Shown: positions 17,073-25,153 of the stretch, one piece after another | How the letters are laid out: each line of letters opens with the position of its first letter | How positions within the stretch are numbered: position 1 is the stretch's first letter | Assembly: GCA_030699385.1 (NCBI GenBank) | Contig: JAUYMY010000017.1 | Coordinates: forward strand, 47,797-111,796 | DNA length: 64,000 nt | Direction: 5' to 3' | Source of the DNA: Methylobacter sp. | Lineage (GTDB): Bacteria > Pseudomonadota > Gammaproteobacteria > Methylococcales > Methylomonadaceae | Notes under the pieces: model-generated | Told to the model about the DNA's origin: nothing | What the model saw: the letters and a program-made list of their open reading frames with translations, nothing else | Databases searched by the model: none | Position numbers and translations under genes: made by a program

Positions 17073-17179
17073 GGTCAGCCTAACAGGTCATGGGGACGCT
17101 GTGTGCGATTTCAGTGCGTTTAAAAACGGTACATGAGCCATTCGGTTATTCACAAGATAGCTCTGAGAAGCCTCTTCCG

Positions 17180-18469
17180 TTATGCTACGAGTTCCCCGAT
17201 AACGCAGCCCTCATCAACTGCTGTCACCACGCAGTCAAGCGTCCGGTTCTCCACCGACACATCGCTGTCGATCACACAACCGACCTTAAGATAATTCGGC
17301 GTGTAACCGAACACCCGTTGTTTGTCATCGGCCAACGCCTCGCTGTAGCCTTCCCATAACACCGGAAATTCATGACCCACATTACCTTCAAAAAACTTCA
17401 GTTTCATTTCCTCGGCCAGCTCGTGCAGCTGTTTGCTGCGCTGTTTTTTGACGTCATTGCTTAGCTGATCCGGCAGGCTGGCGGCTTTAGTGCCCTCACG
17501 GCTGGAATAGGTGAAAATGTGGGTATGGCCGAAGCCGGTCTGTTTGATAAAGTTAAAGCTTTCTTGCCATTCCTGCTCGGTTTCGCCGGGGAAGCCGACG
17601 ATAATATCGGTGGTGATATTAAAGTGTGGAATTTGCGCACGTAACTGGCTGACAATAGCGGCGAATTCTTCGGTTTTACAGCGCCGTGCCATGCGCCGCA
17701 GCACCGTGTCCGAACCGCTTTGCAGCGGTAAATGCAAATGCGGCATCAATCGCGGATTGCGGAACAGTTCGAAAAAATCACCCGGCAATTCCCACGGTTC
17801 CAACGAGCCTAATCTTAGTCGTGGAATATCCGTTTCCACCAAAATGGCTTTGATTAAGTCGGACAAATTGTTGCCTAAATCGCTGCCGTAACCGCCCAAA
17901 TGTACGCCGGTCAAAATGACTTCGGTGATGCCTTGCCGGTGCAATGCGTTGATTTCGTCGATAACCACCTGCACCGGGCGGCTGTGCTCGATGCCGCGCG
18001 CCACGGTGACGATACAAAAGGTGCAGCGGTAACGGCAGCCGTCTTGCACTTTGACGAATGCGCGCTGCCTACCGCGCGTGAACAGCGATATTTCGCCAGG
18101 TTCGGTGGACAGGGCGGGCATGGTGTCCATGTTCAATTCGGCCAGGGTTTTTTCAACCAGCCGGTCTTTGTCCTTGTTGCTGATGATCAAATCAACGCCC
18201 AATAAGGCGGCGGCTTCCTCTTCATTCAAGGTGGCGTAACAGCCGCTGACGACCAGTTTGGCTTGCGGATTATCGCGGTGAATACGCCGTATCAATTGGC
18301 GCGATTTTCTGGCGGCGTCTTGCGTTACCGCACAGGAGTTGATGACGATAAGCTGAGCGGCTTCCGTTTGCCGGGTGATTTGGTGGCCGTATTTTTGGAA
18401 GGCTTGCGCCCAGGTTTCCAGTTCGGCTTCGTTAAGGCGGCAGCCGAGTGTTTTAAGGTGAATTTTCAT
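17180..18469 (-). CDS. mtaB: tRNA t6A37 methylthiotransferase MtaB
   Basis: MtaB is a radical-SAM enzyme that converts t6A37 to ms2t6A37 in ANN-decoding tRNAs. The N-terminal UPF0004 domain has cysteines in TLGCRLNEAE, INSCAVT and VSGCYAT for one 4Fe-4S cluster. The radical-SAM motif is CRYRCTFC. A C-terminal TRAM-like domain follows (about 370-429). The frame is open to 18493, but MKIHLKTLGCRLNE at 18469 is the usual start. No other tRNA-modification genes are adjacent. Confidence 0.9.
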   Translation of the reverse strand: MKIHLKTLGCRLNEAELETWAQAFQKYGHQITRQTEAAQLIVINSCAVTQDAARKSRQLIRRIHRDNPQAKLVVSGCYATLNEEEAAALLGVDLIISNKDKDRLVEKTLAELNMDTMPALSTEPGEISLFTRGRQRAFVKVQDGCRYRCTFCIVTVARGIEHSRPVQVVIDEINALHRQGITEVILTGVHLGGYGSDLGNNLSDLIKAILVETDIPRLRLGSLEPWELPGDFFELFRNPRLMPHLHLPLQSGSDTVLRRMARRCKTEEFAAIVSQLRAQIPHFNITTDIIVGFPGETEQEWQESFNFIKQTGFGHTHIFTYSSREGTKAASLPDQLSNDVKKQRSKQLHELAEEMKLKFFEGNVGHEFPVLWEGYSEALADDKQRVFGYTPNYLKVGCVIDSDVSVENRTLDCVVTAVDEGCVIGELVA

Positions 18470-18569
18470 TTGGGATAGCGGTAAGAAAAACAAGGACTCT
18501 CTGGCGAGGTAAATTAAGCAGAATTACGAATAACATTTTTTGCGCACTCCCTACATTAAGGATCACCCC

Positions 18570-19169
18570 CTATACATGGTATTTATCTTCTAACCATCGT
18601 AAAGGGTTATTCTGAATATATTCAGCGATTTTTAAATAGGATTCTTCATTGCGAATAACATGTTCATGGTATCGTGGCTGCCAGGAAAACTTAGTATAAA
18701 TCTTCCTCATTTCAAAAGTGCATCTACCCTTATACCAGTGTATAAAACGAGGTAAATTCTCATGCAACATTGGATTATTATCCCCCGTAACCCCGCCAAT
18801 TCGTCCATCAGTAGAGACGCGATTTATCGCGTCTTTTATTGCGTCTTTTATCGCACCTGTATTTTCAGCGCTATTTGAGACGCGATAAATCGCGTCTCTA
18901 CTGATATTAATAATTCCATGTATGTGATTTGGCATAACTACAAAATGGTCTAAAACGACAAATGGAAATTTATTTTCTATCTCCAGCCAATATTTATTCG
19001 CCAGCTGTCCTAAATCCGACAAGTGCATTTGCCCTTCTTGAATATTGCCGAAATACGATATTTTGTTACCTGTACAAATAGTCACAAAATAAGGCGCGTT
19101 CGAGCCATAATTCCAGTTTTTTAATCGCGCCGAAGATATTCTATATTTGCCTTTATATCTATCAATCAT
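18570..19169 (-). CDS. REP-associated tyrosine transposase (RAYT)
   Basis: This Y1-type HUH transposase is related to IS200/IS605 enzymes. The HUH motif is HIH in VVMPNHIHGII. The C-terminal part carries SWQPRYHEHVIRNEESY and YIQNNPLRW, typical of RAYTs. Proteins of this type cut and rejoin REP hairpins. Residues about 89-121 (RDAIYRVS, then DAINRVSTD) are encoded by an inverted pair of REP sequences lying inside the gene, an insertion not seen in ordinary RAYTs. A second REP pair lies just upstream of the start. It may still be functional because the frame is open throughout. Confidence 0.88.
   Translation of the reverse strand: MIDRYKGKYRISSARLKNWNYGSNAPYFVTICTGNKISYFGNIQEGQMHLSDLGQLANKYWLEIENKFPFVVLDHFVVMPNHIHGIINISRDAIYRVSNSAENTGAIKDAIKDAINRVSTDGRIGGVTGDNNPMLHENLPRFIHWYKGRCTFEMRKIYTKFSWQPRYHEHVIRNEESYLKIAEYIQNNPLRWLEDKYHV
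18807..18905. repeat. Inverted REP pair inside the RAYT gene
   Basis: A 27-nt arm at 18807-18833 (ATCAGTAGAGACGCGATTTA then TCGCGTC) is exactly reverse-complemented at 18879-18905. Each arm holds the palindrome GACGCGAT-TT-ATCGCGTC preceded by GTAG, the tetranucleotide typical of RAYT-recognised REPs. The pair is read through in frame by the transposase gene. Confidence 0.9.
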
Positions 19170-19194
19170 AAATTAATTATCCGTACAATCATCC

Positions 19195-19268
19195 GTAGAG
19201 ACGCGATTTATCGCGTCTAAATAACAATGCTGAGACGCGATAAAAGACGCGATAAATCGCGTCTCTAC
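19195..19268. repeat. Inverted REP pair upstream of RAYT
   Basis: GTAGAGACGCGATTTATCGC-GTC at 19195-19217 is reverse-complemented at 19246-19268, with an extra partial GAGACGCGATAAAA unit at 19232-19245 in between. It fills the gap between the RAYT start and the stop of the next gene and is the same sequence as the pair inside the RAYT gene. Confidence 0.9.
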
Positions 19269-19275
19269 CTTGGAA

Positions 19276-20505
19276 TTAGCCAAAAAACCAATAGGTGACA
19301 AAAATGGAGGCAACGATACCGGCTAAGTCGGCTATTATCCCACAGGCGACGGCATGGCGAATACGTTTGATGCCGACTGCGCCGAAGTAAATTGCCAGCA
19401 CATAAAAGGTGGTTTCGGTGCTGCCCTGCACAATCGACGATAGGCGTCCGGCAAACGAATCCGCGCCCAGCGTTTTCATTGTGTCGATCATCATCGCTCG
19501 GGCGCCGCTGCCGCTGAACGGCTTTATTAATGCGGTAGGCAGTGCATCGACAAAGCGGTCGTCGAGCAGAAAATAATGCACGGTGGCGCGCGCCAAATCG
19601 GCCAGTAAATCCAACGCGCCGCTGGCCCTGAACACGCCGATGGCCGCCAGCATTGCGACCAAATAAGGAATGAGGGTAATCGCGGTTTGGAAACCTTCTT
19701 TAGCGCCTTCAATAAAGGCGTCGTAAGCATTAATTTCCTTGTTGATCGCACCGAGGATAAAAGTGATGATCAGCGAAAACAGGATGAAATTGCTGATGCT
19801 GGCCGATTGTTCCAGCATTTGCTGTTGCGGCAGACTGGAAAAATACGCCAATATACCGCCAATCAACAGCGTAAAGCCGCCTAAATACGCCAGGATGACC
19901 TTATCCAGCAGATTGATTTTTTGCACGAAGGCGACGGCAAGCAAACCGGCCAGCGTCGACATATAGGTGGCTATCAGAATCGGGATGAAAACATCGGTCG
20001 GATTGGCCGCACCCAGTTGGGCGCGGTAGGTGAAAATCGTCACCGGAAACAAAGTTACCCCGGAGGTGTTGAGTACCAGAAACAGAATTTGCGCGTTGCT
20101 GGCAGTTTCGGGATGCGGGTTAAGCGTTTGCAATTCCTGCATCGCCTTGATGCCCAACGGCGTTGCCGCATTATCCAAACCCAGCGCATTGGCGGAAATG
20201 TTCATCACCATAGCGCCCAACGCGGGATGGCCTTTCGGCACCTCGGGCATTAGCCGGCTGAATAACGGCGTCAGGCTTTGCGTCAATAACTGAATAAAGC
20301 CACTCTTTTCGCCGATGCGCATGATACCGAGCCATAAGGCTAATATGCCGGTTAGGCCGATGGAAATTTCAAAAGCCGATTTCGACATGGCAAATAGAGC
20401 GGCCATGATGTCCGCAAAAACCTGCTGGTCGCCCAAGAAAATCAGTTTGAACAGCGCCATACAAAAGGCGGCGAGGAAGAAGCTTATCCAGATGATGTTT
20501 AGCAC
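19276..20505 (-). CDS. Fused SpmA/SpmB-type nucleoside-recognition membrane protein
   Basis: The protein has about ten membrane segments and joins an SpmA-like half (MNISANALGLDNAATPLG, the conserved Gate-domain signature) to an SpmB-like half (KPFSGSGARAMMIDTM and QGSTETTFYVLAIYFG). In Bacillus these are separate spore maturation proteins; fused forms occur widely in non-sporulating bacteria, where the substrate is unknown. The frame is open to a GTG at 20553, but that extension lies in a dispersed repeat also found near 33595. Homologues begin at the GTG at 20505 (VLNIIWISFF), which I use. Confidence 0.85.
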   Translation of the reverse strand: MLNIIWISFFLAAFCMALFKLIFLGDQQVFADIMAALFAMSKSAFEISIGLTGILALWLGIMRIGEKSGFIQLLTQSLTPLFSRLMPEVPKGHPALGAMVMNISANALGLDNAATPLGIKAMQELQTLNPHPETASNAQILFLVLNTSGVTLFPVTIFTYRAQLGAANPTDVFIPILIATYMSTLAGLLAVAFVQKINLLDKVILAYLGGFTLLIGGILAYFSSLPQQQMLEQSASISNFILFSLIITFILGAINKEINAYDAFIEGAKEGFQTAITLIPYLVAMLAAIGVFRASGALDLLADLARATVHYFLLDDRFVDALPTALIKPFSGSGARAMMIDTMKTLGADSFAGRLSSIVQGSTETTFYVLAIYFGAVGIKRIRHAVACGIIADLAGIVASIFVTYWFFG

Positions 20506-20574
20506 GATAGCGGGTAACTTCTCATTAATAACAGGTGAAAAGATTATCACCACGGAGGATACAAAGAATGAAGC

Positions 20575-21333
20575 TTAAGTGGGTAGTTTAATCGTATCTG
20601 ACGCATGTCCTTCCAGAACACACAATAATCCCCTGAGTACCAAATCCGGATCAATAAGGCAGGGTATTTTCAGTTGTCGGGCGATCAATTCAGCATCCCC
20701 ACCTGTTAAAATTAGCTGCCTATCAGCGGGTTGTTTTGACCATACATGTTCAATCAAACCGATTGCCGCCGCTAAGGTGCCGTTATAAATGGCGGCCTCG
20801 GTCATATTAGCGGGGCCAAATGGATAAATAGTTTCAGTAAATGTGAGGGCATCCGTGCCCTGATCCAGTGATTTTTTCATCAGCGTCAAACCGGGGCTAA
20901 TCAGTCCGCCTTGATGCCTGCCATCCGCATCGATTAAATCGACAGTAATGGCTGTCCCGCAATCGACGATACAAGCCGAGTGATGATATTGTTGCCAAAC
21001 GGCCACTAAAGACAGCCAGCGGTCAACACCCAATTTTTCCGGTTGCGGATAAGCGTTAATAACACCATAGGCCTGGGCTTGCGCTTTGACCAGAATAATA
21101 TCGACATCAAGCCAAAGTTCCCGCGCAACAGCCTGCACCAAATCAAGCGATTGCTTTGCACCGACGCAGGATATGACAACCCGTCTGGGAGGGCGATAGC
21201 GGTTTCTCCAGAGTTTAATCAGTTCCTCGCGGTTAATTCGGCTATTAACCAGCGGTTGGCCGGTAATAAGTTGACCGGCGGTGGTGATGGCCCATTTTAG
21301 CCGTGTGTTGCCCATATCAATTAGAAAATTCAT
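20575..21333 (-). CDS. coaX: Type III pantothenate kinase
   Basis: CoaX performs the first step of coenzyme A synthesis, phosphorylating pantothenate. The ASKHA-fold motifs are present: DMGNTRLKW at the N-terminus (phosphate 1), GVDRWLSLV in the middle, and DCGTAITVD (phosphate 2) followed by GGLISPG. At 252 residues it has normal length. Its ATG overlaps the birA stop by four bases (ATGA), a frequent arrangement in gammaproteobacteria. Confidence 0.95.
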   Translation of the reverse strand: MNFLIDMGNTRLKWAITTAGQLITGQPLVNSRINREELIKLWRNRYRPPRRVVISCVGAKQSLDLVQAVARELWLDVDIILVKAQAQAYGVINAYPQPEKLGVDRWLSLVAVWQQYHHSACIVDCGTAITVDLIDADGRHQGGLISPGLTLMKKSLDQGTDALTFTETIYPFGPANMTEAAIYNGTLAAAIGLIEHVWSKQPADRQLILTGGDAELIARQLKIPCLIDPDLVLRGLLCVLEGHASDTIKLPT

Positions 21334-22328
21334 GGTGCCGCCACGCTGTTAAAACTGACTTCGCCGGACGCAAAGGTTTGTATATTGCCCTCTGCACGTT
21401 CCAGTAATAACATGCCGTTAGCGTCGATGCCGCGCACGATGCCTTCAATGCTTTGCTGGCCGATAAATAAGGTCGCGAAGTTTCCGCTCAGGCAATCATA
21501 GCCACGCCATTCATCAAGATACGCATCGAGCCCTATGCTTTCATAGCCTGCGATAACCGGCAACAAATGGTTTAATAACATAGCGGCCAAAATGTTCCTG
21601 GACAACTGTTTTTGCCCAGTGATTTTGCTGACATCAGTCCAGGCTTGAGTAATGCCTTTTGCTTCCGTTTCCGCCATAAACAAATTTAACCCCAGCCCCA
21701 TAACGGCGGAGCAGGGGCCATCGGATTCGCCTGACACTTCAACCAAAATGCCGCCCAGTTTTTTGCCCTGACTGTAAATGTCATTAGGCCATTTTAGGCC
21801 TATATCATCAACCTGATACTGATTTAAAGCCCTGATGACGGCGACACCGATTGCTAGGCTTAAACCCGAAATGGCGGCGGGGCCTTGCTGAAAATGCCAG
21901 AGTATCGACAGGTAAATATTAGTGCCATAGGGTGAAACCCATTGTCGTCCGCGCCTGCCTTTGCCGGCTGTTTGATGTTCGGCAAAACAAACCGAACCGG
22001 ATGGCGCGTTATGTTGAGCGGCTTCTACTAAATAACGGTTGGTCGAGTCGATTTGCTGGTGAATTTCCAGTGTTGAGATCAAGGCGCTGGTTTGCGGATT
22101 AAGCGCTGCATTGATGCTCGATGCAGTCAACAGTTCCAACGGTCTATCCAGCCGATAACCTTTACCGCTGACGGCCGCATGATGTATGCCCCATTCGCGC
22201 AGGCCGCTCAGTTGTTTCCATACTGCTGACCGGCTAATGCCAAGCGTTGCCGCCAATTGCGTGCCGGAATGAAATTCTCCGTCGGACAATAGGCTAAGAA
22301 GTTGTTTTTGTTTATCTGAAATGTTCAC
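21330..22328 (-). CDS. birA: Biotin-protein ligase and biotin operon repressor BirA
   Basis: BirA attaches biotin to acetyl-CoA carboxylase and, with its N-terminal helix-turn-helix, can repress biotin genes. The winged-helix region (about 1-65; SGTQLAATLGISRSAVWKQL) is present, so this is the bifunctional form. The catalytic region has the biotinyl-AMP loop GKGRRGRQW, then SPYGTNIYLSILW and KWPNDIY with the key lysine. A C-terminal SH3-like domain follows. It forms an operon with coaX. Confidence 0.95.
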   Translation of the reverse strand: MNISDKQKQLLSLLSDGEFHSGTQLAATLGISRSAVWKQLSGLREWGIHHAAVSGKGYRLDRPLELLTASSINAALNPQTSALISTLEIHQQIDSTNRYLVEAAQHNAPSGSVCFAEHQTAGKGRRGRQWVSPYGTNIYLSILWHFQQGPAAISGLSLAIGVAVIRALNQYQVDDIGLKWPNDIYSQGKKLGGILVEVSGESDGPCSAVMGLGLNLFMAETEAKGITQAWTDVSKITGQKQLSRNILAAMLLNHLLPVIAGYESIGLDAYLDEWRGYDCLSGNFATLFIGQQSIEGIVRGIDANGMLLLERAEGNIQTFASGEVSFNSVAAP

Positions 22329-22338
22329 AAGCGCACTG

Positions 22339-22929
22339 CTATTTTTTGTCCCTAATTTGTTGCAATTGCTTTTTAACGACGTATTTAATCAGCAATTCCC
22401 TATCATCATCACCCATATTGATAAAATCGACACCGACAAAATGCGGATGCTTACTGTCATTTGAAGTGCTTTTTTTACAAAAAACAACGCGTGCGTAAGT
22501 CACTATAACCGCCATGCTGGATGCCAGAAGCAGTTTTATTTCCAGGTAATCACCTTCTTTAAGTGCATCTTCACAATCAAAAGCAATGCCTGTGGCACTG
22601 ATATTGACATTGCGGGTTTCGCTTTCCTCGGCATGAAAACTCTGCATCATGATGGCTTGGGCAAGCAGTTCAAACTTGGTGTTAATTAACCTTAAGTAAT
22701 CCGCTACATCCGGCAAATCTTTTTCTATCCGGCGCAACAGCACCGCCGATTCCTGCGAAACCATGTCCAACGCTGTCGATAATGAGCAATTATTCAACAT
22801 GCTGCCAGAACCATGATGTGCTTCGGTTACCGTTACTTCATTTATTTTTTTATAAAACAAATTGATTTCGTCATCAATGCGAAAAAAACCTCTTCGCTCT
22901 TCAGGCCTCGTCATATTGAGTTTATCCAT
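22339..22929 (-). CDS. PilZ-domain protein, probable c-di-GMP binder
   Basis: The N-terminal RRGFFRID (residues about 12-19) and, about 90 residues later, NVNISATGIAFD resemble the two c-di-GMP-contacting motifs of PilZ domains (RxxxR and D/NxSxxG). A helical segment of about 80 residues separates them, so the arrangement is that of the longer PilZ variants. AGAGG lies 9 nt before the ATG at 22929. The gene is 10 nt upstream of birA. It could respond to the GGDEF/EAL proteins encoded at 45.4-51.9 kb, but nothing links them directly. Confidence 0.75.
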   Translation of the reverse strand: MDKLNMTRPEERRGFFRIDDEINLFYKKINEVTVTEAHHGSGSMLNNCSLSTALDMVSQESAVLLRRIEKDLPDVADYLRLINTKFELLAQAIMMQSFHAEESETRNVNISATGIAFDCEDALKEGDYLEIKLLLASSMAVIVTYARVVFCKKSTSNDSKHPHFVGVDFINMGDDDRELLIKYVVKKQLQQIRDKK

Positions 22930-23077
22930 TATTTACAACCTCTAAAACTGACTATTATTATGGTTTAATTATACTCATCGCCGTTCAACATTCGCCAATT
23001 TATTGTTAGTCACACGCTAGACCCTTGTGTGCAATACGCGTTAAACTTGGCACAGCGTTATAACAGGACAAAAAATT

Positions 23078-23212
23078 ATGCATGACAAATTTGTTTGGAA
23101 TAAATTTGCACTTGCCCGAAGGGGGGATTGCAAGACAGTCATGCATGACAAATCCGCCGGGAGCGGATTTGCACTTGCCCGAAGGGGGCATGGCAGGGAT
23201 AGCCATGCATGA
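23078..23212 (+). promoter_or_regulatory. Tandem hairpin leader with 44-codon ORF upstream of hypA
   Basis: Two copies of a 63-64-nt unit start at 23078 and 23141; a third ATGCATGA at 23205 is the hypA start itself. Each unit begins ATGCATGACAAAT, forms a 9-bp hairpin (CAAATTTGT/ATAAATTTG in copy 1, CAAATCCGC/GCGGATTTG in copy 2), then carries CACTTGCCCGAAGGGGG. An ORF of 44 codons starts at 23078 (AGGA 9 nt before) and stops at 23210-23212, overlapping the hypA start by 8 nt. A frame from 23082 also runs straight into hypA. It may control hyp expression or be a small repeat element. Confidence 0.6.
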
Positions 23213-23546
23213 ACTTTCGCTCTGCGAAAATATTTTGCAGGTTTTAGAGCAACAAGCAGAGAGCCAGCAATACCACAAAGTTAAAACAGTGTGGCTGGAA
23301 ATTGGTGCCTTAGCCTGTGTTGAGATTGATGCTTTGCGTTTCAGTTTTGATGCTGTCGTACAAGGCTCGATAGCCGAACAGGCCAAACTTGAAATCATCG
23401 AAATACCCGGCCAAGCCTGGTGTACAGCGTGCCGGCGCAATGTGGCCGTGCAGCAGTTATACGATTTATGCCCACATTGCGGCAGCTATCATTTACAAGT
23501 CAACAGTGGAGATCAAATGCGAATCAAAGAACTGGAGGTAGAATAA
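23205..23546 (+). CDS. hypA: Hydrogenase nickel incorporation protein HypA
   Basis: HypA delivers nickel, with HypB, to the large subunit of NiFe hydrogenases. The N-terminus is the strict [10 protein letters not shown], where Met1, His2 and the next residues bind nickel. The zinc site is formed by CTAC and CPHC. The frame is open 41 codons upstream, but those codons are a tandem repeat and the nickel site needs His2 directly after the initiator Met, so 23205 is the start. The stop overlaps the hypB ATG (TAATG). Confidence 0.95.
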   Translation: MHELSLCENILQVLEQQAESQQYHKVKTVWLEIGALACVEIDALRFSFDAVVQGSIAEQAKLEIIEIPGQAWCTACRRNVAVQQLYDLCPHCGSYHLQVNSGDQMRIKELEVE

Positions 23547-24349
23547 TGTGTGGTGTATGCGGCTGCGGCGAGGGCCATTCCCACTCGCATGATCATGAAC
23601 ATGACCACGAACATCCTCATGACCATGACCATCATCACGAACATGTTGCGGAACATGCTCACGCGCCGGGTTTAAGCCAGTTTCGGATGGTGCAAATTGA
23701 GCAGGATATTTTGGCGAAAAACAACCGTTATGCCGGTGAAAACCGCCGCTATTTTGGTGAACGCGGCATATTGGCGTTAAATCTGGTGTCCAGTCCCGGT
23801 TCCGGCAAGACCACGCTGCTGACCGAAACCATCGCCCAGCTGAAAGATGATCTTGACATCGCGGTCATTGAGGGCGATCAACAAACCGCCCGCGACGCCG
23901 AACGCATTCGCGCCACCGGCGTAGCGGCTGTGCAAATCAATACCGGCAAAGGCTGTCATCTTGATGCGCACCGTGTCGGTCATGCGGTCGAAAGCCTGGA
24001 GCTGAAACAACACAGCCTGCTGTTCATCGAAAACGTCGGCAACCTGGTTTGCCCGTCATCATTCGATCTGGGCGAAGCGCACAAAGTGGTGATACTGTCG
24101 GTCACCGAAGGCGAGGACAAACCGATTAAATACCCCGATATGTTCCATGCCGCCGATTTGATGATATTGAACAAAACCGACCTGTTGCCGTATCTGGATT
24201 TCGACAGCGAGCAATGCATACAGTACGCAAAACAAGTCAATCCGCGCATCAAGATATTGTCGTTATCAGCCAAGACAGGGGAGGGCATGGACAGCTGGCT
24301 GCGCTGGCTGAAGGCCGAATTGGACTTGCAGCGTATTGATTATGCGTAG
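23546..24349 (+). CDS. hypB: Hydrogenase nickel incorporation GTPase HypB
   Basis: HypB is a SIMIBI-class GTPase that loads nickel into the hydrogenase active site. The N-terminus [11 protein letters not shown] supplies a CxxCGC nickel site. A histidine-rich stretch (about residues 11-40, alternating His with Asp/Glu) stores nickel. The GTPase domain has [17 protein letters not shown], the ENVGNLVCP motif and NKTDLL. GGAGG lies 7 nt before the start, inside the end of hypA. The longer open frame upstream overlaps hypA and is not coding. Confidence 0.96.
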   Translation: MCGVCGCGEGHSHSHDHEHDHEHPHDHDHHHEHVAEHAHAPGLSQFRMVQIEQDILAKNNRYAGENRRYFGERGILALNLVSSPGSGKTTLLTETIAQLKDDLDIAVIEGDQQTARDAERIRATGVAAVQINTGKGCHLDAHRVGHAVESLELKQHSLLFIENVGNLVCPSSFDLGEAHKVVILSVTEGEDKPIKYPDMFHAADLMILNKTDLLPYLDFDSEQCIQYAKQVNPRIKILSLSAKTGEGMDSWLRWLKAELDLQRIDYA

Positions 24350-24385
24350 CGACATACGGAAAAACACCATCTAAAAGGTAAGTTT

Positions 24386-24589
24386 ATGACGATTACAGAA
24401 ATAAAATCCCTACCGGTTTCCGAGCGTATCATGTTGATGGAAGAAATTTGGGATAGTCTCTGTCATGAGCATGAACAAGTAGAATCGCCGCTTTGGCATC
24501 AGAATATACTGAACGAAAGATTGGAGCAGCTCAATTCAAAGCAAGCGACTCTGATTTCTTTGCAAGAACTAAAAAACATTAACCGATGA
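24386..24589 (+). CDS. Addiction-module antitoxin (Unstab_antitox family)
   Basis: This 67-residue protein has the pattern of small antitoxins that precede ParE/RelE toxins: SLPVSERIMLMEEIWDSL near the start and a charged helical rest. The ATG is preceded by AAAGG. Its TGA overlaps the toxin ATG (ATGA). The pair sits between hypB and hypC on the same strand. Because the downstream toxin carries a premature stop, the antitoxin may now be without a target. Confidence 0.8.
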   Translation: MTITEIKSLPVSERIMLMEEIWDSLCHEHEQVESPLWHQNILNERLEQLNSKQATLISLQELKNINR

Positions 24590-24960
24590 TAAGTAAAGAG
24601 CTGGTTGTCTTAGAACAAGTGGCTTTCGATTTGCGCCAAGGAAAGCGGTTTTATGACGATAATCAGCAAGGAATTGGCGATTATTTTTTTGACAGTATCA
24701 TTGCCGACATCGAATCACTTAGATTATATGCAGGCATTCGCAGTAAGTAATTCGGGTTGTACCGGATGCTGGCAAAAAGATTTCCTTTCGCAATTTATTA
24801 TGATGTTTCTGTAACATCCATTGTTGTGGTCGCCGTACTTGATTTACGACGAAACCCGAAATCGTTACATCAGCAATTAAACAGAACAACTTATTCCAAA
24901 AAACTTAATCAAAACCAAAACTATGTGCCTAGCCCTCCCCGCCCAAATCATCGCGCTTGA
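24586..24960 (+). pseudogene. ParE/RelE-family toxin broken by an in-frame stop
   Basis: Reading from the ATG at 24586, codons run MISKELVVLEQVAFDLRQGK and on to LRLYAGIRSK, then meet TAA at 24748-24750. The same frame continues past it with FGLYRMLAKRFPFAIYYDVS and VVAVLDLRRNP, the conserved C-terminal part of this toxin family. Relatives have Glu between SK and FGLYR, so a single GAA or GAG to TAA change explains the stop. The tail also runs past the normal end into hypC. The toxin should be inactive unless read through. Confidence 0.85.
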
Positions 24961-25153
24961 TCCTGCCAATAATATGGCGACCGCATCAGTCGGCAATGTC
25001 AAAGTCGAAGTGTCATTGGCCTTGGTCGATGATGTCGTGCTCGGCGATTATGTGTTGGTGCATGTTGGCTATGCGCTAAATAAAATCGACGAGGACGAAG
25101 CCTTAAAAACCTTGGCTTTGTTTGCCGAAGCCGGATTAATGTCAGAAGTATGA
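24923..25153 (+). CDS. hypC: Hydrogenase maturation chaperone HypC
   Basis: HypC carries the Fe(CN)2CO precursor with HypD and docks on the hydrogenase large subunit. The essential N-terminal MCLALPAQI with Cys2 is present, and the rest (GDYVLVHVGYALNKID) follows the family. At 76 residues it is normal in size. The start lies inside the remnant toxin frame and the stop overlaps hypD by four bases (ATGA). Confidence 0.95.
   Translation: MCLALPAQIIALDPANNMATASVGNVKVEVSLALVDDVVLGDYVLVHVGYALNKIDEDEALKTLALFAEAGLMSEV

Noticed and set aside
23082..23204. N-terminal extension of HypA
   Set aside because: The extension is a tandem nucleotide repeat, and HypA needs His2 right after the initiator Met for nickel binding.
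24757..24960. Independent 67-residue gene between the antitoxin and hypC
   Set aside because: It is the in-frame continuation of the toxin past the premature stop, not a separate gene.
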